Source: Microbacterium allomyrinae (GTDB lineage: Bacteria > Actinomycetota > Actinomycetes > Actinomycetales > Microbacteriaceae). From it: a stretch of DNA of 64,000 nt. The position numbers were made by a program, and so were the translations under genes. The notes beneath the pieces are model-generated. The model searched no databases. It had not been told where the DNA came from and saw nothing but the letters and a program-made list of their open reading frames with translations. The DNA lies in NCBI RefSeq assembly GCF_020682705.1, contig NZ_JAGTTN010000003.1:62001-126000 (forward strand). Reading direction: 5' to 3'. Below, piece by piece: positions 16,650 through 24,970 of the stretch; position 1 is the stretch's first letter; each line of letters opens with the position of its first letter.

Positions 16650-17781
16650 GGTCACGGTCGTCGGGGCGGGGCCGGTGGGCACTCTCCTCGCCGGGGAGCT
16701 TGCGCGCCGGGGAGTGGAGGTCGACCTGCTCGAGCGTCGTCATGCCGCGGGTGACGGCACTCGGGCGATCGGGCTCCACGCACCGGTGCTCGCGGCGCTC
16801 GAGGCATCGGGGGTGACCGACCGGATGCTGGCCCACGCCGTCCGGGTGCATCGAGGGGAGGCCCGCACTCGCGGCCGGCTGCTCGGTGTCGTGCGGTTCG
16901 ATGAGCTGTCGGCGCGGTTCCCGTTCGTGGCGACGCTTCCGCAGGCGATGACCGAGGCGGTGCTCGCGGCGGACGCCCCCGAGCCGCTCCGAGGCGCGCG
17001 GGTCTTCGACGTCACGCCCCGGCCCGAGGGGGTGCGGGTGCGCGCGACGCACCTCGGACGCCCCATCGAGCACACGAGCCGCATCGTGGTCGTCGCCTCG
17101 GGGGCCGGCGCACGCGACCTCGTCTACCGCCCGGACTCGGTCCGCGTGCACGACTACCACGACCGGTATCTCATGACGGATGCCGCAGCCGGCCCCCGCG
17201 CTGATGCCGAAGTCGCCGTGGTCCACCTCGATCCGGACGGAGTCCTCGAGTCGTTCCCGCTCCCGGGCGGGCTCCGCCGCTTCGTCGCGTGGGACCCACC
17301 CTCGGCGGACCCCGACCCCCGGGCGCGTGCCCGGCGACTGGGCGACGCGCTGGCCCGTCGAGGCGAGGCGCTGGCGGCAGACGCGGTGACCGACGCGACC
17401 GCATTCGGCGTGCGGCGCTTCGTCGCCCCTCGCCTGCGCAACGGCCGGGTCTTCGTGATCGGCGACGCGGCCCACGAGGTGAGTCCCATCGGCGGGCAGG
17501 GCATGAACCTCGGCCTGCTCGACGCCGTCACCCTCGCACCGCTCATCGCCCGCTGGATCGGCACCGGCGAGGCCCCCGAGCACGAGCTCCGGCGGTGGGA
17601 GGCGCGCCGCCTGCGGTCGGCGCGCGCCGCGGCGCGACTGGCCGCGGTGAACACGGCGCTCGGGCGGCCGATGCCCCGTACCGACGCTCTGCGACGTACC
17701 GCCGTGCGGGCGATGCTCGCGCCGCCGACGGGCCGGCTCTTCGCCCACGCGTACGCGATGGGCTTCGACGCCGACGCGTGA
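16642..17781 (+). CDS. FAD-dependent monooxygenase, PHBH/UbiH type
   Basis: The 379-residue protein has the FAD Rossmann motif V-V-G-A-G-P-V-G at residues 5-12, E-R-R after strand 2, and the second FAD motif G-D-A-A-H-E-V-S-P-I-G-G-Q-G-M-N-L-G around residue 275. These flavoproteins hydroxylate aromatic rings with NAD(P)H and O2. The GTG start at 16642 overlaps the methyltransferase by eight bases. In context it would hydroxylate the resorcinol ring to a hydroquinone or quinone. It lacks membrane helices, so the lipid substrate would be reached at the membrane face. Confidence 0.9.
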   Translation: MAEVTVVGAGPVGTLLAGELARRGVEVDLLERRHAAGDGTRAIGLHAPVLAALEASGVTDRMLAHAVRVHRGEARTRGRLLGVVRFDELSARFPFVATLPQAMTEAVLAADAPEPLRGARVFDVTPRPEGVRVRATHLGRPIEHTSRIVVVASGAGARDLVYRPDSVRVHDYHDRYLMTDAAAGPRADAEVAVVHLDPDGVLESFPLPGGLRRFVAWDPPSADPDPRARARRLGDALARRGEALAADAVTDATAFGVRRFVAPRLRNGRVFVIGDAAHEVSPIGGQGMNLGLLDAVTLAPLIARWIGTGEAPEHELRRWEARRLRSARAAARLAAVNTALGRPMPRTDALRRTAVRAMLAPPTGRLFAHAYAMGFDADA

Positions 17782-17802
17782 GGGAGCGCCGCCCTCGCGG
17801 AT

Positions 17803-18645
17803 TCAGGCCACGAGAGCGCCGCCCGAGGCGACGAGTTGCGTCGCGAGCAGGAGCGCCGCGAGCATCACCAACCGGAACAGCGCGCGCGTCGGAGGACGAG
17901 TCACGGCGCGCCAGACGGTGACGAGCGCCACCACGACGACGGCTGAGAAGAACACCCACGACACGACCGGCACCGCGGTGAGCTCCCCTGCGGAGGAGCC
18001 GACCAGTACCGCCACCGCGCCGAGGACGACAGCCCCGGCGGCCACCAGCGTCGCCGTCCGCGCGCCGAGGCGATGAGGCAGACCCCGCACCCCGGTGCGC
18101 TCGTCGTCGTCCAGATCGGGCAGCACGTTGGTCAGGTGCACGGCGGCGCCCAGTGCCGCGCCCGCGATCCAGGCCCACGCGGCGGCGAAGGCCGGGTCCG
18201 GCGCCGACAGCGTCGCCAGCGAGGGGAACACGCCGAAGCTGACCAGGAACGGCACGATCGAGACGACGGTCGACTTGAGGCCGGCGTTGTACGCCCACGC
18301 CGAGCCGAGTGCGAGAGCGTGAGCCGACAGCATCCGCCACCCGAGCGGGGCCGAGAGCGTCAGGGCGAGGACGAGAGTCGCGGATGCCGCCACCCAGGCC
18401 GTCCGCTCGCCGATGACCCCGCGCGCAATGGGCTTGTCTTCTCGGCCGACTGCCTTGTCTCGCGGCGCATCGAGTGCGTCGTTCGAGATGCCCACCGAGA
18501 TCTGCCCCGCGAATACGGCGGCCGTGAGCACCGCGAGCCGCCACGGTTCGAGCCCCGTCGAGAGCCCGAGTGCGAAGGCGAGCGCGGTCACCACGAGCGT
18601 CGGCCCGGGATGCGACGATCCCCACAGTGCCCGAATGGTGCGCAC
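17803..18645 (-). CDS. UbiA-family membrane prenyltransferase
   Basis: The 280-residue protein has about eight or nine membrane helices and both Asp-rich motifs of the family: N-D-A-L-D-A-P-R-D (residues about 54-62) and D-L-D-D-D within V-L-P-D-L-D-D-D-E-R. UbiA enzymes attach isoprenyl groups to aromatic rings at the membrane. It faces the PKS operon and ends 21 bases from it, suggesting it acts on the PKS product. GTG 18645 is chosen for a GAGAG about eight bases upstream; GTG 18660 is an alternative. Confidence 0.85.
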   Translation of the reverse strand: MRTIRALWGSSHPGPTLVVTALAFALGLSTGLEPWRLAVLTAAVFAGQISVGISNDALDAPRDKAVGREDKPIARGVIGERTAWVAASATLVLALTLSAPLGWRMLSAHALALGSAWAYNAGLKSTVVSIVPFLVSFGVFPSLATLSAPDPAFAAAWAWIAGAALGAAVHLTNVLPDLDDDERTGVRGLPHRLGARTATLVAAGAVVLGAVAVLVGSSAGELTAVPVVSWVFFSAVVVVALVTVWRAVTRPPTRALFRLVMLAALLLATQLVASGGALVA

Positions 18646-18670
18646 GCTCGATGCTCTCACGTCGCACGGG

Positions 18671-18714
18671 GAATGCCTCGACCCCGCCCCATCGGGCGCG
18701 GGCCGAGGCATCCG
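18671..18714. terminator. Imperfect hairpin terminator
   Basis: TGCCTCG (18674-18680) pairs with CGAGGCA (18704-18710), with a further imperfect CCC/GGG and GC/GC stem inside. It lies between the clpB stop and the UbiA start, both read leftward, so it most likely ends the clpB transcript. Confidence 0.6.
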
Positions 18715-18740
18715 CTCGATTCGGTTGCTCCGCTGCAGGA

Positions 18741-20951
18741 TCAGTCGTCCATCAGCTCGGCTTGGATGACGTCATCCTCCGCTTCGGAGGCGGAGGCCGC
18801 GTCAGCCTGCCCGTCGCTCGTGAGCACGAGCTGCGAGCCGTCGGCCGCGACATCCACCCGCACCAGGTCGCCGTCGCGGACGCCGCCCGAGAGCAGCGCC
18901 ATCGCGAGGCGGTTCTGGATCTCGGACTGGATGAGCCGGCGCAGCGGCCGCGCCCCGAATACCGGGTCGAAGCCGCGCTCGGCGAGCCAGGCCCGGGCAT
19001 CCGGCGTGACGGCGAGCGCCAGACGACGGTCGTGCAGGCGCCGCTGCAGGGCGTCGACGGCGAGTTCGACGATCTGCGCGAGGTCGTCCTCGGTGAGAGC
19101 CTGGAAGATCACGATGTCGTCCAGCCGGTTCACGAACTCGGGCTTGAATGCCTGGCGCACCAGCGCCTGCACCTGCTCGCGCTTGTGGTCGATCGACTGC
19201 GTCGGGTCGATGAGGATCGACGAGCCGAGGTTCGACGTGAGGATCAGGATGACGTTCGTGAAGTCGACCGTGCGTCCCTGTCCGTCGGTGAGGCGCCCGT
19301 CGTCCATGACCTGCAGCAGCACGTCGAAGACTTCGGGATGCGCCTTCTCGACCTCGTCGAGCAGCACCACCGAGTACGGGCGACGGCGCACGGCCTCGGT
19401 GAGCTGTCCGCCCTGCTCGTAGCCGATGTATCCCGGGGGCGCGCCGACCAGGCGCGAGACGGAGTGCTTCTCGCCGTACTCCGACATGTCGATGCGCACC
19501 ATGGCGTGCTCGTCGTCGAAGAGGAACTCCGCGAGCGCCTTGGCGAGCTCGGTCTTTCCGACACCGGTCGGGCCCAGGAACATGAACGATCCGGTGGGAC
19601 GGTTCGGGTCGCTGATGCCCGCGCGCGAGCGGCGCACCGCGTCGGACACCGCCTTGACGGCGTCCTTCTGGCCGATCAGGCGCTTGCCGAGCTCGGCCTC
19701 GAGGTGCAGCAGCTTCTCGGTCTCGCCCTGCAGCAGGCGCCCGACGGGGATGCCCGTCCATGCGGCGATGACGGCGGCGATGTCTTCGTCGGTGACCTGG
19801 TCATTGACCATGCGGTCGCCGGCGGGCTCGTCGCGCTCCGCTTCGATGAGCTGCCGCTCCAGCGCCGGGATCTCGGCGTAGAGCAGTCGCGACGCCTTTT
19901 CGAGGTTGCCCTCGCGCTGCGCGCGCTCGGCTTCCATACGGGCGGCGTCGAGCTTCGTCTTGAGGTCGCCGACGCGGTTAAGCGACGCGCGCTCGCGCTC
20001 CCAGCGGCCCTGCAGCTCGCCGAGCTTCTCCTGCTCGACGCGCAGGGTCTCGCGGAGCACCGCGAGGCGCTCCTTCGAGGCGGCGTCCTTCTCCTTCTTG
20101 AGTGCGAGCTCCTCCAGCTTGAGCCGGTCGACGTGGCGGCGCAGCTCGTCGATCTCGAGCGGCGCCGAGTCGATCTCCATGCGCAGGCGCGACGCGGCCT
20201 CGTCGATGAGGTCGATGGCCTTGTCGGGCAGCTGCCGGCTCGGGATGTAGCGGTGGCTGAGGGATGCCGCGGCCACGAGCGCCGCGTCGGCGATGGCGAC
20301 CTTGTGGTGGGCCTCGTACCGTTCCTTGAGTCCGCGCAGGATCGCCACGGTGTCTTCGACCGTGGGCTCTCCGACGTAGACCTGCTGGAAGCGGCGCTCC
20401 AGCGCGGCATCTTTCTCGATGAACTCGCGGTACTCGTTGAGCGTCGTCGCGCCGATCATGCGCAGCTCGCCGCGCGCGAGCATGGGCTTGAGCATGTTGG
20501 AGGCCGCGACCGACCCCTCGCCGCCGCCCGCGCCCATGAGCACGTGCAGCTCATCGATGAACGTGATGATGCGGCCGTCGGACTCGGTGATCTCCTTGAG
20601 GACGCTCTTGAGGCGCTCCTCGAACTGCCCGCGGTACATCGCGCCGGCGACGAGCGCCGAGATGTCGAGCGAGACGAGTTCCTTGTCTTTGAGCGACTCG
20701 GCGACGTCGCCCGCGACGATGCGCTGGGCGAGCCCCTCGACGACGGCTGTCTTTCCGACGCCGGGTTCGCCGATGAGGACGGGGTTGTTCTTGGTGCGGC
20801 GGGTGAGCACCTGGCTGACGCGGCGGATCTCGCTGTCGCGTCCGATGACCGGGTCGAGCTTTCCTTGGCGAGCGCGGTCGGTGAGGTTGATCCCGAACTG
20901 CTCGAGGGCGCTCTGCTGCTCCTCCTGACCTGGGTTCTGTGTGGCGTTCAT
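18741..20951 (-). CDS. clpB: ClpB-type disaggregase lacking the N-domain
   Basis: The 736-residue protein is a double-AAA+ ATPase: Walker [10 protein letters not shown] at about 61-69 and G-P-T-G-V-G-K-T-E near 470, with the ClpB middle coiled-coil (rich in E, K, L, R, about 270-390) between. That coiled coil separates it from ClpC and ClpA. ClpB is usually about 850-870 residues; the roughly 140-residue Clp N-domain is missing, and no remnant lies upstream. AGGAGA precedes the ATG. A HAIR box at 20982-21002 marks it as an HspR target. It works with DnaK to dissolve heat-damaged aggregates. Confidence 0.92.
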   Translation of the reverse strand: MNATQNPGQEEQQSALEQFGINLTDRARQGKLDPVIGRDSEIRRVSQVLTRRTKNNPVLIGEPGVGKTAVVEGLAQRIVAGDVAESLKDKELVSLDISALVAGAMYRGQFEERLKSVLKEITESDGRIITFIDELHVLMGAGGGEGSVAASNMLKPMLARGELRMIGATTLNEYREFIEKDAALERRFQQVYVGEPTVEDTVAILRGLKERYEAHHKVAIADAALVAAASLSHRYIPSRQLPDKAIDLIDEAASRLRMEIDSAPLEIDELRRHVDRLKLEELALKKEKDAASKERLAVLRETLRVEQEKLGELQGRWERERASLNRVGDLKTKLDAARMEAERAQREGNLEKASRLLYAEIPALERQLIEAERDEPAGDRMVNDQVTDEDIAAVIAAWTGIPVGRLLQGETEKLLHLEAELGKRLIGQKDAVKAVSDAVRRSRAGISDPNRPTGSFMFLGPTGVGKTELAKALAEFLFDDEHAMVRIDMSEYGEKHSVSRLVGAPPGYIGYEQGGQLTEAVRRRPYSVVLLDEVEKAHPEVFDVLLQVMDDGRLTDGQGRTVDFTNVILILTSNLGSSILIDPTQSIDHKREQVQALVRQAFKPEFVNRLDDIVIFQALTEDDLAQIVELAVDALQRRLHDRRLALAVTPDARAWLAERGFDPVFGARPLRRLIQSEIQNRLAMALLSGGVRDGDLVRVDVAADGSQLVLTSDGQADAASASEAEDDVIQAELMDD

Positions 20952-20981
20952 ATGTCTCCTGAAATCTGTCAGCGACTCAAA

Positions 20982-21002
20982 CTTGAGTCGTCATGGCTCA
21001 AG
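20982..21002 (-). promoter_or_regulatory. HAIR element (HspR operator) of clpB
   Basis: CTTGAGT, seven bases, GCTCAAG matches the actinobacterial HAIR consensus CTTGAGT-N7-ACTCAAG at all but one position. An extra ACTCAA/TTGAGT palindrome abuts it at 20975-20988. It lies about 31 bases before the clpB ATG. Confidence 0.85.
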
Positions 21003-21118
21003 TTTACCAGCAGGGCGGATGCCTCCGCAACGGCGCGCCCCGTGGGCGCCGCGTCAAGGGGTTGATTCGCCGAGCTGTCGGGAGAACTGTGGAGGGCACA
21101 CGAACAGAGGAGTTCACG

Positions 21119-21331
21119 ATGAGCACCACGACGGTCGCACGGGTCACGACGATCACCGCCCGATCCCCCGAGGGCTTCGACGCCGCGATCCGGGAGGGCA
21201 TCGCCCGCTCGCACGCGACGCTGCGCAACGTCAGCGGCGCCTGGGTCAAGGAGCAGAAGGTGGAGTGCACCGACGGCGCGATCACGTCGTTCCAGGTCGT
21301 CCTCGAGGTGACGTTCGTCCTCGACGAGTGA
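21119..21331 (+). CDS. Dodecin family flavin-binding protein
   Basis: The 70-residue protein has the dodecin pattern V-A-R-V-T-T-I-T-A-R-S-P-E-G-F-D-A-A-I, then N-V-S-G-A-W-V-K-E-Q-K-V and a final beta strand F-Q-V-V-L-E-V-T-F-V-L. Dodecins form dodecamers that store or buffer riboflavin or FMN in the cytoplasm. AGAGGAG precedes the ATG by about five bases. It is divergent from clpB across a 167-base gap, so the HAIR box could affect it too. Confidence 0.9.
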   Translation: MSTTTVARVTTITARSPEGFDAAIREGIARSHATLRNVSGAWVKEQKVECTDGAITSFQVVLEVTFVLDE

Positions 21332-21371
21332 GCCCGCGCTCTCCGGCAGAACCCTCGACGCCGAGGCGATC

Positions 21372-23042
21372 TCAGTCCCGCCGCTCGACCTCGTCGCGCG
21401 CGTCGGCGTAGGCCTTTCGCAGGGTCTCGCCGACCCACTCCGTGCCCTTGTAGATGTTCCGCTCGCCGATGTCGTCGAGCAGGCCTCCCGCTTCCAGCTG
21501 GTCGATGACGCGATCCTCCGTCGCGACGATCTTGAGACTGGAGTCGGCATCCGCGAGTTGATGGGCGAACCGGCGCAGCACGTCGACGAGCGAGAGTCCG
21601 ATCTGATCGGTGCCGCGCAGCCGCACGATGACGACCGAGTTGCGCGACTCGCGGCTCACCTCGGGCAGCTGCTTCTCGAAGATCGGCGAGCTGGCGAAGA
21701 AGAGGCTGCCGTAGGGCTGCAGCACGAGCACCCGTCCGGGCGGCACGACCGCGGGCGGGTCGTCCTCGCGCAGGCGCCCGTCCGCCTCGACGTGCACCGC
21801 GCGCACGCGCACCTGGTTGGACTGCTGCGCGACGTAGAGGATCACGCCGAGGCCGACCCCGGCGAGCACCGCGAACTGCAGCGGGATGACGAGCGTCAGT
21901 CCGAAGGTGACGGCCATGATCGCCGTCGGCAGCGGACCGGACTTGACGACCGAGTACACGCGACTGGGCTTGATCGCCCCGAATCCGACGACGATGAGCA
22001 AGCCGGCCAGGGCCGGCATCGCCACGAACGCGACGAGATCCGAGGCGATGAAGACCACCAGCGCCATGACCCCGCCGGCAATGAACAGCGCGAGCCGCGT
22101 CTTGGCGCCCGCCTGCACGATGAGCGACGAACCCGACATCGAGCCGCCCACGGGCATGCCCTGGAACAGTCCCGACACGAGGTTGCCCGCGCCCTGGCCG
22201 ATGAAGTCGCGGTTCATGTTCGCGGGCTTGCCGTCGACCGTCGGGGTTCCGGCCGACACCGCGGCGCCCTGGATGAGGCCGATGAACGCCAGCGAGATGG
22301 CCGGCACGATCAGGGCAGGGATGTCGCCCAGACTCGGGAGCACCGGGGCGGGCAGACCTCGTGGCACGTCGACGATGTCGCGCAGCTGGGTCACGGGATC
22401 GCCGACCCAGAAGTTGAGGAGCACGGCGCACACCGAGCCCACGACGACCGCGACCACGAGGCCGAGGCTGCCGACGCGCGTCGGCCGGAGCACCACGATG
22501 AGCAGGATGGAGATCGTGCCGACGACCACCGAGGCGATGCTCCACTGGCCGATGTGGACGAGGACGTCGAGGGTCTTCAGCAGCCGGTTCGCGCCCTCAG
22601 CGGCGTACCCGGTGAAGTTCGACAACTGTCCCAGCACGATGTTCACGCCGATGGCGGTGATGAATCCTGTCATCACCGGCGTCGGCACGAAGCTCACGAG
22701 GCGCCCGCCGCGCAGAAGCCCGGCGATCACCATGACGACGCCGGTGAGCATCGCGAGGGTGAACAGCGCCCGGTCGGGGTCGGGCATGCCCGCGAGCCCG
22801 GCATCCGAGACGACGAGCGCCATCGCCCCGGTGGCCTGCACCGCCATGAAGGCGCTGCTGGTGAAGGCGGCCGCGCCGACGAGTCCGAACATGTACGCGT
22901 AGAGGCCCGCCAGCGGGTTGACGCCCGCGAGCAGTCCCGCGGCGAGGCCGTCGGGCACCGCCTCGATACCGAGAACGAGTCCGGCGGCAGCGTCCTTGCC
23001 CAGCGTCTTGCGCGAGAACCATGTCCGCGGATTCAATGCCAC
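21372..23042 (-). CDS. SulP-family anion transporter with STAS domain
   Basis: The 556-residue protein has about eleven or twelve membrane helices (residues about 15-420), with P-D-G-L-A-A-G-L-L-A-G-V-N-P near residue 32 as in the SulP signature, and a C-terminal STAS domain (R-D-S-V-V-I-V-R-L-R-G-T region, about 455-545). SulP proteins carry sulfate, bicarbonate or other anions. The GTG at 23042 is preferred to the GTG at 23048 because TAGCGT (23054 to 23049) is six bases before it. With sulfate-reduction genes elsewhere in the window, sulfate is possible but not shown. Confidence 0.9.
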   Translation of the reverse strand: MALNPRTWFSRKTLGKDAAAGLVLGIEAVPDGLAAGLLAGVNPLAGLYAYMFGLVGAAAFTSSAFMAVQATGAMALVVSDAGLAGMPDPDRALFTLAMLTGVVMVIAGLLRGGRLVSFVPTPVMTGFITAIGVNIVLGQLSNFTGYAAEGANRLLKTLDVLVHIGQWSIASVVVGTISILLIVVLRPTRVGSLGLVVAVVVGSVCAVLLNFWVGDPVTQLRDIVDVPRGLPAPVLPSLGDIPALIVPAISLAFIGLIQGAAVSAGTPTVDGKPANMNRDFIGQGAGNLVSGLFQGMPVGGSMSGSSLIVQAGAKTRLALFIAGGVMALVVFIASDLVAFVAMPALAGLLIVVGFGAIKPSRVYSVVKSGPLPTAIMAVTFGLTLVIPLQFAVLAGVGLGVILYVAQQSNQVRVRAVHVEADGRLREDDPPAVVPPGRVLVLQPYGSLFFASSPIFEKQLPEVSRESRNSVVIVRLRGTDQIGLSLVDVLRRFAHQLADADSSLKIVATEDRVIDQLEAGGLLDDIGERNIYKGTEWVGETLRKAYADARDEVERRD

Positions 23043-23258
23043 GCTCACACGCTAACGAGTGCGCACCGTTCCGCCCAGCACCGTGGCGTGTGACGCCCGA
23101 CGTCGATGTGTGACGGCCCGAGATCCGAGGCGCGAAAAAAGGCGCTCAGGATTCTCCCAGGTTCGCTAAGGTAACGGGCAAGTGCCTTGTGGCACCCCTC
23201 GGGTGCGGTTCGGGTTTCCTCGACCGCACCGGTTCCTCGCCGAATGATGGGATCTCTC

Positions 23259-23669
23259 ATGACCGACAACAACACCACCACGAGCGGCTGGGCGGGATGG
23301 GGCGTCTTCGCCGCCGTCGTGCTGATCGTGACCGGCGCCATCGACGCCTTCCACGGACTCCAGGCCCTCATCGGCCCCGACACCGCCTACTTCGTGGCTG
23401 ACGCCGGGCTCTTCTCGATCAACGTCCAGGGCTGGGGATGGTGGCACCTGATCGCGGGCGTCCTGCTCGTCCTCGTCGGCATCGCCCTCCTGGGCGGCGC
23501 GAAGTGGGCACGCATCACCGCGATCGTGCTCGTCGCGCTCAACGCGATCGGGCAGCTGTCGCTCATCGCCGCCCAGCCGTGGCTGTCGCTCGCTGTGCTC
23601 GCGCTCGACGTGGTCGTGATCTACGCGCTCACCGTCCACGGCCGCGACATCGACGCCAAGCGCAGCTGA
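23259..23669 (+). CDS. DUF7144-like four-helix membrane protein
   Basis: The 136-residue protein has a short polar start, then four hydrophobic helices (about residues 12-33, 55-78, 83-103 and 106-125). The segments G-W-A-G-W-G-V-F-A, V-Q-G-W-G-W-W-H-L and G-A-K-W-A-R are characteristic of a common actinobacterial membrane family (DUF7144) without known function. ATG 23259 is taken; ATGs at 23244 and 23247 are in frame. A possible -10 TAAGGT lies near 23168. It is divergent from the SulP gene. Confidence 0.8.
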   Translation: MTDNNTTTSGWAGWGVFAAVVLIVTGAIDAFHGLQALIGPDTAYFVADAGLFSINVQGWGWWHLIAGVLLVLVGIALLGGAKWARITAIVLVALNAIGQLSLIAAQPWLSLAVLALDVVVIYALTVHGRDIDAKRS

Positions 23670-23703
23670 TCCCGGGTGAGTGCCGGGCCCACCGGCTCGG
23701 CGC

Positions 23704-24726
23704 TCACGCCACCGATTCGAGAACGGATGCCTCGGACGCCGCTGCGGCGGCGTCCGGGGCATCCGTCATCCGGTCGTCGTTGCACGTGAAGCGGGCGCGA
23801 TACGCCGTGGGGGTGGTGCCGAGAACGCGCGCGAAGTTCTGCCGCAGCACCGCGGCCGAGCCGAAGCCGCTCTCGTACGCGATGCGGTCCAGCCCCAGGT
23901 CGGTCTTCTCGAGCATGCGCTGCGAGTGGATGATCCGCTGCCGTGCGAGCCACGACGCCGGCGTGGCGCCGAAGTCGGCCTTGAAGCGGCGGGCGAAGGT
24001 GCGCGGCGACATGTGCGCCTTCGCCGCCAGCTGATCGACGGTGAGATCGAGGCGCAGGTTGTCGAGCATCCAGTCGGTGACCGGGGCGAGTGAGAGCGAC
24101 GTCGTCGCGGGAAGCGGATTGTCGATGAACTGCGCCTGGCCGCCGTCGCGCTGCGGGGGCACGACCATGCGGCGGGCGATCTTGTTGGTCAGCTCGGCGC
24201 CGATCTCCTGCCGCAGCAGGTGCAGGCACGCGTCGAGCCCGGCGGCGGTGCCGGCGCTCGTGATGATGCGGCCGTCCTGCACATAGAGCACATCGGGGTC
24301 GACGTCGACCTCGGGATACATCTTGGCCATCACGTCGGCGTACATCCAGTGCGTGGTGGCCTTGCGGCCGTCGAGCACGCCCGCGGCTCCGAGGATGAAC
24401 GAGCCGCTGCAGACGCTCAGCACCCAGGCGCCGCGCGCGACCGCGGCGCGGACGACATCGAGCACGCGCGGGTCGGTGTGCTGCCAGTACTCGCGCGGGG
24501 TGGGGCTGACCACGACGAGATCGGCCTCGTACGCGAAGGACAGGTCGTTGTCGATGTTGATCGAGAAGCCCATCTTTGAGGGCACGACCCCGGGATCGGC
24601 CGTCACGACCCGGAAGTCGAAGTTCGGAATGCCGTCATCGGAGCGATCGAGGCCGAACGCCTCGCACGCGACCCCGAATTCGAACGGTGCGAAGCCGTTC
24701 ATGACGATGCAGGCGACGGTCTTCAT
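23704..24726 (-). CDS. GlxA-family regulator (DJ-1/PfpI + AraC HTH)
   Basis: The 340-residue protein has an N-terminal DJ-1/PfpI-like domain with the nucleophile-elbow Cys in V-C-S-G-S-F-I-L-G (about residues 105-113) and a C-terminal AraC double helix-turn-helix (V-D-Q-L-A-A-K-A-H-M-S-P-R-T-F-A-R-R-F, then L-D-R-I-A-Y-E-S-G-F-G-S). GlxA-type regulators control arginine, glycine-betaine or aldehyde metabolism in other bacteria. AAGGAG precedes the ATG. The last 15 codons contain a perfect terminator hairpin (23723-23766), giving an Ala/Asp/Ser-rich tail. Confidence 0.9.
   Translation of the reverse strand: MKTVACIVMNGFAPFEFGVACEAFGLDRSDDGIPNFDFRVVTADPGVVPSKMGFSINIDNDLSFAYEADLVVVSPTPREYWQHTDPRVLDVVRAAVARGAWVLSVCSGSFILGAAGVLDGRKATTHWMYADVMAKMYPEVDVDPDVLYVQDGRIITSAGTAAGLDACLHLLRQEIGAELTNKIARRMVVPPQRDGGQAQFIDNPLPATTSLSLAPVTDWMLDNLRLDLTVDQLAAKAHMSPRTFARRFKADFGATPASWLARQRIIHSQRMLEKTDLGLDRIAYESGFGSAAVLRQNFARVLGTTPTAYRARFTCNDDRMTDAPDAAAAASEASVLESVA
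23723..23766. terminator. Terminator hairpin inside the regulator's 3' coding end
   Basis: ACGGATGCC, T, CGGACGCCGC pairs with GCGGCGTCCG, G, GGCATCCGT: a 20-base stem with one G-U pair and a TGCG loop. It follows the DUF7144 gene (stop 23669) by 53 bases and could end that transcript, yet it lies within the opposite-strand regulator's last codons. Confidence 0.7.
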
Positions 24727-24754
24727 CGGAACTCCTTGGACGGATGCCGGATGG

Positions 24755-24827
24755 TGGCAGTTTTCGTGCGATTGATGTCCATCCTGCCACTCGTGGCAGT
24801 CATGGCACAAGCGTAGCGTTTCTGCCA
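24755..24827. promoter_or_regulatory. Cluster of TGGCAG/CTGCCA half sites
   Basis: TGGCAG at 24755-24760, a perfect CTGCCA-CTCG-TGGCAG palindrome at 24784-24799, and CTGCCA at 24822-24827 fill the gap between the GlxA-type regulator and the divergent small membrane protein. The spacing suits an AraC-type activator or autoregulator. Confidence 0.5.
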
Positions 24828-24970
24828 TGTTCATGGTGATTGTTCTCACGCTCCTGGCCGCAGTCGCGATCGCCGCCACGATCGCGGCACTCCGCAACGA
24901 CGGATACCGCCGCACGCCCACCGACTGGTCCCGGGTGCCTTCGAGCCGGGATCGGGCCCGGCCTCTGTGA
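24827..24970 (+). CDS. 47-residue single-pass membrane protein
   Basis: The peptide starts M-F-M-V-I-V-L-T-L-L, forming one helix to about residue 22, followed by a basic, Pro/Arg-rich tail (R-N-D-G-Y-R-R-T-P-T-D-W). TAGCGT (24814-24819) is seven bases before the ATG, the same leaderless layout as many larger genes here. It is divergent from the GlxA-type regulator and its ATG touches a CTGCCA half site. The stop abuts the stop of the converging glycosyltransferase. Short actinobacterial proteins of this shape (R-R-x-P-x-D-W tail) recur, but no function is known. Confidence 0.65.
   Translation: MFMVIVLTLLAAVAIAATIAALRNDGYRRTPTDWSRVPSSRDRARPL

Noticed and set aside
18570..21065. Long plus-strand frame (831 codons) opposite clpB
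   Set aside because: Antisense shadow of a gene with intact AAA+ motifs; His/Val/Arg-rich with no recognisable domain.
20952..21118. Frameshifted N-domain of clpB
   Set aside because: The gap is 167 bases, carries a HAIR box and ribosome site and has no Clp N-domain-like residues in any frame.
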